Source: Triglochin maritima | Lineage: Eukaryota > Streptophyta > Magnoliopsida > Alismatales > Juncaginaceae | NCBI GenBank assembly: GCA_963682175.1 | Contig: OY821777.1 | Coordinates: forward strand, 4,791,501 to 4,855,500 | DNA: 64,000 nt | Reading direction: 5' to 3' | Part shown: piece by piece, positions 1 to 10,976 of the stretch | How positions within the stretch are numbered: position 1 is the stretch's first letter | Layout of the letters: each line of letters opens with the position of its first letter | Program-made: the position numbers and the translations under genes | The notes under the pieces: generated by a model | Told to the model about the DNA's origin: nothing | Databases searched by the model: none | What the model saw: only the letters and a program-made list of their open reading frames with translations

Positions 1-542
1 TGTACGTCATTTTCCTGACAAGGGTACCCATTTTATTTCCTTGGAAACCATTCCTGTACGTTACTTTAAAAAAAAATTGATGTTCCAAACCCTATATGTA
101 CCCAACTTTCAAAGATAACGGTATTCATTTTTATATATATCTTGTGTCCATATATTTTAGTGAAAAAATTATTTTAATACAGGCATGATGTTCCAATTGT
201 CCATGTTTGTAAACCTACCCAAATTGTAATAATGGTTACGGCATACAATACATTAAACCCTACATCTATTTGTTATAGTATATGGAATCTACTCTTGTTA
301 AAGGACAATCTATATAAGCTAAAATCCATTTCTTCTTAAACAATCTAACATCAATTATATGTAGTGTCATCTTACTAGTGAAAAATACACGATATGATGA
401 TGATAATAAAAGGCATTGTCAATCAGGAGAGCTAGGTAACAAAAACTTGTCAACTTCGTTAGATGTGAAAGGATATAACAGAAAAATGCTAGAAGCTGGT
501 CAGATATTAGAACATGAGAAAAGGCTTCAAGAGAGATCATAC

Positions 543-3500
543 ATGGGCTGATCAGTTGCTTTGGCTCCTGACTTTATGAGGCAATACGAGATTCCACCAG
601 CTACTGATGAAACTATACCAACAAGAACTGAATAAATGTAGTGCAACCCTCCAGCTTTATTGGCTGCCATTTGTTCTTTCCTTTCTGTTATTGCTTCTGC
701 ATTGAACCACCAACACTAAATTTGCAAAGAATGAAAATATGGAAAGCCTGCATGCGCGCATGTGGAAAAGGTCTGTGCAGCCTGCACGGCTGCACATAAT
801 ATTGGAAGCCAAGGTAGTGTTTAAATAATGCTACATACAATCAGCAGCCTTTTCTGACTGATCAAAGATAGAAACAATATCTTTTAATTGTCCATATTGA
901 CGAAACATGGTCAAACGAATGCAAGGACAGTTTTAAATCAACACAGGATTACACCAATGCCTCTAAAGAGACACCTGCCTAGCAGGCGGAGAGGAAGGGG
1001 GAAGTCTTACTCCTGCAACATCAGAGAGATTGTTCTTGGTTGACCCTTTACTTCATATGTAACGTTTGTTTTCTATTTTATAGTGAATCAGAAGTGCAGT
1101 GCAGACCATTAACATGGCAATTTAATATTTTATCCATTATAATTCAAAATCCAAAACATAGCAAAACAGTAACATTATTATAGCTAAATCCAATTTCCAT
1201 AGTCTCTTTCTAGAATGTGCAAAACATTTTAATTTGTCAACCTTCTTTTGGAATTTCATACTAAAAGCAAATATCACATGTCCACGCATGCCAACAGAGA
1301 ACCCAAAATAGGATGTTTGACTATGAGGAAATCCAAACAAAATAAATCCACAACTCCGGTTGAAATAAATATGTACCTTCCACAGTAAACATTGGATGGT
1401 ATAGGAAAAGCATCCCAAGAAAACTGCAAGCCAAACCTAGAAGAATGGGACTAAATTAGAAGTGATTCTTTGAATACTGTAAGAGGGTAAAATGCAATTT
1501 ACATGAATAAAGTCAATATATCACGTAGGAGTGTGGACCATATAGAAGACAACCTCCATCTATTTCGGTTTCAACTTCTTACTCAACAAGTTGTACATAT
1601 TGGCAAATCCAATTTAATGATGATGAGATATAGTTGTCTAAGGGTGCAAATGGGCCAGATAATGAGTGGATATATACAAGAGTTTATATTTACATTCATA
1701 CTCGAGTAGACACCAGTACACAAAATTTCACATCTGAATGTCCTCTAGGAGTGGAAACTGGATCTCTGTTTAACATGGGACCACAAGGGCATGAAAATTT
1801 CATATCCATATCTCTGGATAATGTATAGCGGTACAAAAGGCATAGACCGCATAACTCATAAAAACAATATGTATTAAAGTTGAATAAGTGCATGTATACT
1901 TTAGTTTTTGCTAGGTAAGCTTGAGATTAATTGTCTATTTAAGATAATAACTTGGAAATATAACATCTAGTTTAATTGTAAAACCTAGAAACTCCAGAAA
2001 TTAATCTTCAATTCTTACACATGACATTTCTTTAAGAAAAAAAAAACAAAATCCTGCAGATATCCATATCTCTATTTTTAAAATAATGTGTATCCATATT
2101 TGTTAATTTATGACGATCAATACCTATATTTGTATCTATATAAGCAAAATCTTAAAATCAATGTGTGCATCTGAATCTGGGGGAATAAAGTAAAGTGATA
2201 TGTATATACACGAAACCAAATATGGATACAGTTTATCTTGGACAGGTTGTTTGAACCCCTGCTAGGTTTCTGGTGGGAAATAACACACTTTTATAGTTGG
2301 CTAACTTGATTATATTATACTTGTGAATATTTTTATAATTTATCAAAGCTTCAGCAATACTTCCAGGATTTCCCATTTGGCATCCTAAGTTTCTAATTAG
2401 AAATGTCTGATGACAGAATTTATTAAAAAGGATCTATAAAGCTTGCTAGAAGAATTCAACACTTATCGGTATGTGAAGGAAAAAACACTTTGTAATTTTG
2501 ATAATTTACGAGTCCATATTTCATTTATTTTAACCAAATTTAGAAGAGTCCAAATGGAAGCATGCAAGGAATGTGCTCTGAAGTAAAGCTTTTCACAATG
2601 GTATTTGACTAAAACAACACTAGTATGGAGTCATTTAAATGCGTACCTCCAATTTCCAGAAAAGTTATTCTTTCCTTAAAAACCATTCTTGCAGCAACAG
2701 ATGCCATAACTGGGGTTGTAAGATTTAGGAGGACGGCATAGGAAAGAGGTAGACTTTGAACACTGGAGAAAAACACGAGTACATTGATTATACGAAAATA
2801 CCCCCTGCATGCCTTAGAGATTTTAAATTTTACTGATCAAAAGAAGATGCAATCATTCAACAAGATTAGGTAGTAATTTTGATGGAAGGAGATATTCATA
2901 GATGCCCATCACATAAAAGAGAAAAACCTAAGCAGAAGATTTCAAATATTAGTACTACGAAATAGTACGAAGGATGTCAACAACATAATGTCCTCATTAT
3001 CTCTATTCATTTGTGATGAGTATTTAGACCATTAAATGAACGTTAGAAATTAGGGGCAATCAAACAAGGTTGAACACCTCAAATGTGAGTAGGGGAAAGC
3101 CATTTTACATAGACGTAGAGAAATTAGCTGAATTTTTAAAATGATCACAAGAATATAAGCAAGTGGCATATCGGTTCATGCACACCAATGCACCAAAATA
3201 TGCTATTTATGTGCTTCCATATCAACAAATGAGAATGTGAAAAAAAAAACAATATATGCATTGTCATTCTCAGAAAAAAATACAAACTCCAACCAAAGAC
3301 TCAACAGATTAAGATAAGCTCGCTGACCTGTAGATAAAACATACGAGTGAGAGACATCCTAGAACAGCCCTGGATATGAGAACACCTCTTGCATGGAAAG
3401 CTCCAGAGATTGGTTGGACGGCCCCTCTCAGCCACAAAAACGACAACAATAACAGAATCATACCTCTTGTAAATGCTGCTTGACATAATGGGATTTCTTT

Positions 3501-5702
3501 CACTACCAACAACACAAGATAACATAAAGAAAATGAATCAGCACTAACACTTCTCAAATGAAAATGACGATATGTGTATTGTTATTACTCACTCTTTCAA
3601 ATCATACTAAAAAGTTTGCTTAAACCACTAAAACTGATGACATAAAACCTCAAAAAATCATGATAAAAATGGCAAAAACATGCTCATACAACATGCGTCT
3701 GAATGAGTTATCCACTTATCCTACAACCTCATATTGAATGGTAATAAGAAAACATGTCTTTGATGGTTATGGTCCACGTGAAGTGGTCAGGACTGAAGTT
3801 ATTAGATATGGTAGCCATCATGTATGTTACATCATGTTCAGTAAGAATTAAGAAACAGCCTAGGCTGTCAGTTGAACTACTTGTTAGAGAAGCCCACAGG
3901 TAGCTAAACGGTACTAAATAAAACAGCAGGCACCTTTAACTCATTGGATCCACGGTTTTCGATTTGGTGTGGTAACTCAAGAAATTGATCATAATTTAGT
4001 CTCTTTTGTAATGACTATAGTCTGGTGTGCACATGTCTGATCTCTTTGGATTAATTGCCGTGACCATGTATGATGTCTGTCATGGTTGAATTAAACATTT
4101 GTTTGATGTTAGATTTTAGAAAAGAATGAAGTTAAAAAAAAGGCTGGAAAGAGGCTAAAATGCAAATTCCATACAAAACATGAACTCAATTAAAATATTT
4201 TGTGACAGAGACCAATTTTTATACAGCTTACTACATACCCAAAAATTGTGAACATTATAGCACAAATAATTAATCATTCAGACTTCAGAATGCTTCTAAA
4301 CTTGTTACTTGAACTGTTTATCTTTGCATCCACAAATTCACAAACTCATACCAGTAAGGCACTAAAGTTTGCTGCAGTAAGAAAAAACTCGAAAGTTCTT
4401 ATGACCTGAATATGCATGTGTCATAACGTCCATAATACAATAGACGGTGGCGGCTGAAGCCATGCAAAATATGCCAGAATATCTTGACCCTCCCCATAAC
4501 CATAAAGCAAAAGGATTCACTGAAACAACATCTCCTTCCAGTTCCTTAAGTGCTGATTCCTGCAAATGAACTGTCTGACAAATTCATAATGCATAAGTTT
4601 AAGGAGTATTTTTTCCAACTACTTTCGTACTCATGAATTTCCACCTTAACCAAAAGTGATCTGCTATACTTGTTAGTTGTTATCTTGATGATGATGATGA
4701 TGCAAAGCATGAATAACTCTTTTCCAAGTTTAAATAAAACTTCCTTCCTGCTTGTGATATAATTAACAGTACTAAAACTTAATAAAACTTTTGAAACAAT
4801 CCTTAAGCATCCTCTCAATGTTTTCACCACGTTAGGGTTGTGCAATGTGAACGATTGCAAGGTTTGCACTCTGGGATCTCCAAACTCAATTCCGAAAGAA
4901 CCATCAATAGTTCCATCACAGAGATCATGCACAACAAACAACCTAAAGGGCTGAGTATCTTCACCGCACAATTCACAAATATTGACACCACTAAAGCCAG
5001 GAGCATTTCGATAAATGTGCACTACCAATCACTTTCCAGGCATCTATACATCTATTTATGGTTCATCAAAGTTGTTAACGTCAACGGTATTGTTACTAAT
5101 TGTTGCAAGAGATACTCACATTGCTAGACAGAAAAATTATGTAACACTCTATAATAGAGTTGAATCCAACCAAATTCCATACTCTAATTAAACATGTTGG
5201 CTGTTAGCTAGCCATCCCTACACAGAAACACGAAAATAACTAGAATCCGAGATGAACACCTTCGGGTAATTACTCAAAGTTCAACTCCCATAGTCACAAT
5301 TTTCCCTCCATAAAAGTGGATTTCCTTCTTGTTTGCGTAGAGAATTCAAAAATCAAACTCTAATTGGGAGTCAAAAGCACCTCTAACTCTAAATCTCCGT
5401 TCGGATTTCAAATCATATTAATCTGAAGTCAACACTAAACCTCGCCATGAAATCCAAAAGAACAGAATAAAGCGGACCTTGTATGGGATCGGAGTCCTCC
5501 GAGGGCGGAAGAGTACCGGCAGCGAGACGGCCCTGCGGTGGTTGGGGGATTGCTGTTGCGACTCGACGTCAGGGAGGAGAGGAGCAATCTCTTCTTCTCC
5601 CTCTTTCTCGTCGGACGGAGGCGGGACGCGTGGTAGGGTTTGGTCGGCGGTTGGGGAGATCGACTCCAACTCGATCTGAGGCTGCTGGTGGTCGTCGCCC
5701 AT
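543..5702 (-). CDS. EamA/DMT-family membrane transporter (SLC35G-like), 5' part; continues past left edge
   Basis: Six coding exons join in frame on the minus strand: 5702-5478, 4559-4406, 3502-3328, 2762-2647, 1436-1377 and 696-543. The last donor leads off the left edge, so the C-terminus is missing. The ATG at 5702 opens a 75-codon acidic, proline-rich soluble N-terminus. Transmembrane segments of the drug/metabolite transporter fold follow: SGIFCMASAATVYCIMDV, then CQAAFTRGMILLLLSFLWL, then the family-typical LPLSYAVLLNLTTPVMAS with KERITFLEIGGLACSFLGML, then GLHYIYSVLVGIVSSVAGG. Plant members are predicted ten-TM carriers of endomembranes or plasma membrane, and their substrates are mostly unknown. 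Every junction keeps phase and no lesion was found. The long first intron (4560-5477) contains an extra open frame described separately. Family assignment is firm; substrate is not inferable. Confidence 0.85.
4800..5030 (-). other. Unexplained open stretch inside intron 1 of the transporter gene
   Basis: A minus-strand frame of roughly 75 codons reads with a coding-like look (cysteine pair, VVHDLCDGTIDGSFGIEFGD). It lies wholly inside the first intron of the EamA transporter. The transporter exons on either side join in phase 0 without it. It may be a remnant of an inserted gene or transposon, an alternative exon, or chance. I do not recognise a family. Confidence 0.2.
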
Positions 5703-6197
5703 TGTGAGTCCCACCAATTGCGAGGTTTGGTGGTGGTTTAATTGACTTGTGTTAATTTATTTATTCTTAATTGACGCGATTAGGAGATGGGTTGTGTCAT
5801 TAATGTGTGAGGGAACAAGTAAAGTATATATAACCTTGGGTTTTGGGAATATCTGAAGGAACTTTGTTTACGAACTTTGGGATATTGATGATACTCGCCT
5901 CGCCCTTTGAGTTTTGGTGCTGCTTCTTTTTAGAGTCCTTATACACGGACGCGGGCGTCACGGACGCGGGCGTCACGGACGCGCCTTACGTGGACGTGTT
6001 GAGTCAGCGTCCAGTCAGCAAAATTTCTCTTCACGTGCTTTGGTCTTCTTAAAAACGCCGGTTCTTTAGGTTGAACGATTCTTTTCCCAATACACAGATA
6101 GTGCAGACCCTAGGACAGCGTGCAGACCCTTTATTCGTGCAGAGTCCAGACTTATCATAATAAAATATTGTTTTTAACTTTTAGGTTGGATCAACTT

Positions 6198-6878
6198 AAT
6201 CCAAACAGACACACAACATATTCCGAACAGACAGTCTTCTTATTCCGAACAGACGCACAACTTAATCCGAACAGACAGACTTCTTATTCCGAACAGACAC
6301 ACAACTTAATCCGAACAGACACACAACATATTCCAAACAGACACACAACATATTCCGAATAGACACACAACTTAATCCGAACAGACACACAACTTAATCC
6401 GAACAGACACATAACTTAATCCGAACAGACACACAACATATTCCGAACAGACAGACTACTTATTCCGAACAGACATACTTCTTATTCCGAACAGAAAGAC
6501 TTCTTATTCCGAACAGACAGACTTCTTATTCCGAACAGACACACAACATATTCCGAACAGACAAATAACATATTCCGAACAGACAGACTTCTTATTCCGA
6601 ACAGACGCACAATATAATCCGAACAGACACACAACATATTCCGAACAGACAGACTTCTTATTCCGAACAGACGCACAACTTAATCCAAACAGACAGACTT
6701 CTTATTCCGAACAGAAAGACTTCTTATTCCGAACAGACAGACTTCTTATTCCGAACAGACACACAACATATTCTGAACAGACAGACTTCTTATTCCGAAC
6801 AGACGCACAACTTAATCCGAACAGACACACAACATATTCCGAACAGATAGACTTCTTATTCCGAACTGACATACAACT
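6198..6878. repeat. 22-bp minisatellite, 30 full units plus a partial unit
   Basis: Thirty consecutive 22-bp units run from 6198 to 6857 without a single indel, followed by a degenerate partial unit. The shared core is wTCCGAACAGAC. Two unit classes are interspersed: class A ends in agacttctt and class B ends in acacaacat or acacaactt. Units 14-16 are identical to units 24-26, and 18-20 closely match 27-29, so a multi-unit duplication has occurred. Because 22 is not a multiple of 3, open frames across the array are artefacts of the repeat. Confidence 0.95.
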
Positions 6879-7160
6879 GTTATACATGAAGAAAATGAAG
6901 AAGAATGTGATCATTCCTACATTTTTAAGGATGACTTTGGTCTTGTTTGTTGTATATGTGGAATTACACGCAAAAGCATAGAAAGTGTGTCCAGAAACGG
7001 AACAGAAAGTTTGTATTATTTATGTAGAAAGATTGTCTTGTTTATGTAGAAAACTTGTCGTATATGTGGAATTATACGCAAAAGCATAGAACTTTCTGAT
7101 TGAACTTTTAACAGTAGAACATCACGCCAAAATCCTCGGAAGCTTTGACACCATTGCATC

Positions 7161-7352
7161 TCATTCCAGCACATTAACACCTGACCCAGAGGTAGCAAAC
7201 AAACGGGTGTGATGCCTTTTCTTAACACAAAAACCACAAGAATCGGCATAAGCAACGTAAAATGTTTGGGCTTCTTCGAAAGAGGGGAAAAACATCCCCT
7301 CCTTAGGAACGTTTGTCGGCTGCTCCACTTGGAAAGACACATGAACGATTTC
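7161..7352 (-). pseudogene. FAR1 DNA-binding-domain fragment (MULE/FRS-derived)
   Basis: A short minus-strand frame encodes the start of a FAR1-type domain: FFPSFEEAQTFYVAYADSCG followed by FCVKKRHHTR. This is the FxSxEEAxxFYxxYAxxxGF signature of FAR1/FHY3 and related MULE proteins. The frame stops shortly after and no zinc-binding half or transposase domain follows. It is therefore a truncated exon or transposon remnant. It lies inside the terminal inverted repeats of the 5.9-7.65 kb element. Confidence 0.6.
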
Positions 7353-7651
7353 CATCAAAGCACAGAGGTAAGACCACAGAAGAGAAAGGAAGAAAAAGGA
7401 AGACGCATGTTGAGATTTATAACAAGTCTTCTGTGCTGTGTAGGAGAGCCAAAATGTTCATGGAAAAAGAGTGATTGGAGACGCATTAATGAGGGATGGA
7501 GGGATGTAGACATTTGTACGAAACGAGGAATAAAATAAAAAATAAACTTTTTCTGTGGAGACTGCCAACTCAAACGCGTCTGCTGACTGGGCTGACCACA
7601 TAAGCGCGCGTCCCGAACGCTAGCGTCCACTAATCGTTTTCCTTCTTTTTA

Positions 7652-8100
7652 TGTCGGTGGTTTCAATATTTTAGTGTGATAAAATAGGTTGTACACTCGT
7701 ATGGTTGTATCATGTATTTTTTTTGGAATTGTTTGGCATATGTTGGTCGGTTAGTCTGCGAAAGTTCCAGTTAATGGTGAAGGAAAAGTTTAACATGGGA
7801 TTAGAATAAAGCTACAAAAATTAACAAAACTTCACAGTAAAACATACCCCACCAAACAGTGGCATTAAGAAAAATTTATAATTCCTACTGGAATGAATTA
7901 CGTCAGAACTCAGAAGTGATGACCTGGAGAACAAATGTAATGCATCAATTACAAAACTAAGATGCTAAGCTGCATAAATTACAAACTACTAAGATGCTAA
8001 GCTTACTCAGGGAATTGCCCAGTCGAATGGTAGAGGTACGACAACATTGGCGTATGACATATCAGTTAAGGAGTATTTGATAAAAATGGTTCACAGAGTG
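7652..8100. other. Spacer between two Mutator-like elements, no gene seen
   Basis: AT-rich sequence with no open frame of interest. It contains a short near-duplication around 7970-8005 (tacaaact.ctaagatgctaagct). Confidence 0.5.
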
Positions 8101-9291
8101 GATTTTTTTTCAAAATAATATATTTTAAAAAAAATCCAAAATAAAACATCATTTAGAAGTATTTTTCAAACTAGACTATGCTACCACGTGGCGGCAGCAA
8201 GTCTTATTTTTTAGTGTCTACAAAACTTGACATCTCAGATGTCGAGTTATGTAGTTGAAAACTCGATGTTGTCAACGCCGAATTCTTTATAGGGAAAATT
8301 TAATATAGGGACACTTGAAACAATTTCTACCAAATTGAACTCAGCACTACCAATGCCGAGTTCAAATTTAATTTTTATTAATTTTACCACTTCAAAGGAG
8401 AGATCGTGCATGGTCGGTTGGGGGGGACCAAGTTTTTTTTAGTAAACACGGCATGTTGGACGTTGAGTTCTGAAGACGGAACTCGACATCCAAAACGCCG
8501 AGTTCCGTTGGACTATAAAAGCAGCATAAGCCTCTTCCTCTCCTCCACGTCGAGTTAGGGTTTTGATTTTTCTTCGTTTTCTACATTTTCCTATATTTTA
8601 TGTATTAAGATGATATACATTGTTATTTTAGGTATGATAACAGTGTTTTTGTTAGTTTAGGAACATGTTTAGGTGCAAACCCAATTCCTATTTTGTTGCT
8701 TCTTAGTAGATTATTGATTTAGTTTTTGTTGATTGTTGGGTTACAGTGGAAATCTTAAAAAATGTGGAATTTTAAGTTTGATTATTGTGATTGAAATTCT
8801 ATTTGTTGTTGTTAAAAGTTAATATTTGTTGTTGTTAAAATTTAAATTGTTTTCTCAATTTTTTGTTGATTATGATATTATATATGATAATATTATGAAT
8901 GTTTTGTGGTTGTTTTTAATGGAAAAAATGTGTTGAAGTTGAGAAATATGTGCGTGAAAAATGTTGTGATTTGTTTGTTGTTTGAATTTGTCACTTGAAG
9001 TTGTGAAATATGTTGTTATTTAGATGTTTGTAAGTTTAGAATGTTGTTTGTATTATTGTTAGTTCTTTTACAATGCAGGTTTAAAATTTTCGAATATAAA
9101 AATATAGGTGAGGTTCTGTCAATTTTTTTTAAATCTGACATTATTCGTAACGTTGTTTACTGTAGTTGATTTTGTTAGAGTGATAATTTCTAAATCATTT
9201 GAGTATTTTCAAAATTATAATTAATTAAGAACATAAAAACACTCATTTCACTTAAACACATTTTCAAATTTAATTAATATAGATTAAGAAT

Positions 9292-9744
9292 GGATAAAGA
9301 TGATAAAATGATCTTTGTTGGTCATGTACGATGAGAAATTAGAATGTAACGGAGATGTGTCGGAATATACATGGTTCGAGCGTAAATTAGTAGCAGTTTT
9401 GTTAAACATCAAATATGAGGATTTAGTAGATGTCAATAAGATCTGAATGTTGTTATCTAGAAAGTATGTTTGATGTCAAGTTGACGGTGAAATTGTCATT
9501 AAACAATGATTGGACATACGCTTCATTAACCAATGATAAGCCGATTTACAGAATGAGGTGTTTATTTAAACGGATGTCTGTGTTTGGAGTGTATGTAAAA
9601 GTTGAACCTAAAGTGTCCAACCCTACGCTGACAATCAACACTCATTCGCCGGAGTATGATATAGTAAGGTCAACTAGTTGGGACTGCGAAATAGATTTGA
9701 ATACGAATCTAAATCCTACAACCGAATTTCCAACACACCAGTAA
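9292..9744 (+). pseudogene. Decayed N-terminal region of a MULE-type protein
   Basis: From 9292 the frame opens as MDKDDKMIFVGHVR and is then interrupted by stops. Coding-like sequence continues in shifted frames: GDVSEYTWFERKLVAVLLN, then from about 9466 a stretch including SLNNDWTYASLTNDKPIY and ending VYVKVEPKV. The layout (short hydrophobic start, then a region ending in a VxVE(P) strand) resembles the N-terminal part of plant MULE proteins upstream of the transposase. At least two stops or shifts make it non-functional. The assignment is from general resemblance and position between MULE arms. Confidence 0.4.
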
Positions 9745-9827
9745 ATTCCATTTTCCAATCGCAAAACTTCCAAACATAGTGAATGACCAAAAAAATGTAG
9801 GTGACATTCATTCAAGCAGTGCAATGG

Positions 9828-10049
9828 TTGTGTTTGTTGAAATTTTTTTAGTTGAAAATGGTTGTGTTGGTTGAATTTTTTGTACTTCAAAAGTGTTGTG
9901 TTTGTAGAAATTTTGTAGTTGGAAATAGTTGTGTTTGTTGAATTTTTTGTACTTGGAAAGTGTTCTATTTGTTGAAATTTTGTAATTGGTAATGATTGTC
10001 TTTGTTGTTGAAATTTTTGTAGTTGGAATGATTGTGATTGTTGTCGAAA
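9828..10049. repeat. Degenerate ~34-bp minisatellite, about 6.5 copies
   Basis: Copies of a unit built from gttgtgtttgttgaa, ttttttgtagttgg and aaatg follow each other from 9828 to 10049, with small length differences. Long minus-strand frames across it (rich in Q, N, T and K) are translations of the repeat. It lies inside the 8.1-10.4 kb element. Confidence 0.75.
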
Positions 10050-10412
10050 TGTTCTCAAATAGGAGATGAAATTGCCGAGTTATTAAATTCAATGAACATG
10101 TCGAGTTTTATTAAACCGAACTCGACGATTAAGGTTCTGATTCCGATTTATGTTTTAACAGAAATTGACACTGGAGTTGCCGAGTTCTACTAAATCAAAC
10201 TCGACAACTTCAGTACCGAGTTCAATTTGGCACAAATTTGTGCTAAGTGTTTGGAGTCGGCAAATTTGTGTAGTCATTTTCCTTGTAAAGAACTCGACGT
10301 TAGCAACACCGAGTTTTGTAAACACTAGAAAACAACTCGCCGTCACCACGTAATGACAACAAGTTTAGTGTGGAAAATACTTCTAACTAAGGTTTATTTT
10401 GGAAAAAAATAT

Positions 10413-10970
10413 CGTTATTAGCTGCGTGAATGTCCGCTGTGGAGTCGAAGCGGAGACGAATTCTCCCTATCGTCGAGGTAATTCCCCCTGGAAAATTTTC
10501 TTTACATAAACTGCAAAAAACTAAACATAAGAAAATTCTTAAGCACGAAGAACCTGAAATATTAGAAATGCAACAAAACCCACGTAGAACTTTTGGTAGA
10601 GAAGAATTAATCGTTCTTTTCTTTATCCGTGACACGGTGACACCATAATGGACCAGCCCGAATAGTTTAACCAATTAAAATACCCGTTGAACTAAAAGCA
10701 CCCTAAACCCCATTAAACAGCTTTTAGTACCACCAAACAGTGTTAGAACATTTAAGTTCAGGATTTAAAAGTAGCAAACTCACCCAAAATACCACCTGAA
10801 GTTGAATCAAAGTAGCAAACTCATGAATCAAGACAGTTCAAACAATCTAAAAATGACCATCAGAAGTTCACACTACAAAATAATATGCACATCAACAAGG
10901 TTTGCAACGTATTTGACTAAAACAAGGTTCAGCATCCTATTTATCGTTTAAGTAGATTACATGGCCAAAA
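10413..10970. other. Spacer with a small unrecognised open frame
   Basis: The frame 10430-10648 (plus) encodes a basic 72-residue peptide starting MSAVESKRRRILPIVEVIPP. It abuts the end of the MULE and has no recognised family. The remainder, to the end of the SLX9-like gene, shows nothing. Confidence 0.3.
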
Positions 10971-10976
10971 TTACAG

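Larger units (their letters stand above)
5923..7651. mobile_element. Mutator-like (MULE) non-autonomous element with FAR1 fragment
   Basis: GC-rich ends at 5947-6010 and 7565-7628 are inverted copies. The left reads GGACGCG..CTTACGTGG and the reverse complement of the right reads GGACGC..CGCGCTTATGTGG, each followed by a CAGTCAGCA-like block. The left end carries a 15-bp tandem duplication (acggacgcgggcgtc). A 10-bp direct repeat, cttcttttta, sits at 5923-5932 and 7642-7651; its length suits a Mutator target-site duplication, though it is low complexity. The interior holds a 22-bp minisatellite and a FAR1-domain fragment. FAR1/FHY3 proteins derive from MULE transposases, which supports the class. 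No transposase core is visible. Confidence 0.6.
8101..10412. mobile_element. Mutator-like element with long terminal inverted repeats
   Basis: The left arm (about 8101-8375) and right arm (about 10170-10412) are extended inverted copies. Shared blocks in order are tccaaaataaa, ttagaagtatttt, tacgtgg/cacgtgg, tagtgt.tacaaaact, gtcgagtt and ccaaattgaactc. Arms of more than 200 bp are typical of MULEs. The left arm has an extra internal duplication of about 28 bp. The interior holds decayed coding sequence (9290-9744) and a 34-bp minisatellite. I could not find a convincing target-site duplication, so the outer ends are approximate. No intact transposase is present. Confidence 0.65.

Noticed and set aside
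5479..5707. Plus-strand GC-rich frames at 5.5-5.7 kb
   Set aside because: They are antisense shadows of the transporter's first exon.
6198..6878. CRISPR-like array
   Set aside because: Units are contiguous with no unique spacers, in a plant genome.
6120..6914. Open frames on both strands across the 22-bp array
   Set aside because: They are translations of the repeat in different frames, with no start context or family match.
9642..10092. Two long Q/N/T-rich minus-strand frames
   Set aside because: They are produced by the ~34-bp minisatellite in the Mutator-like element.
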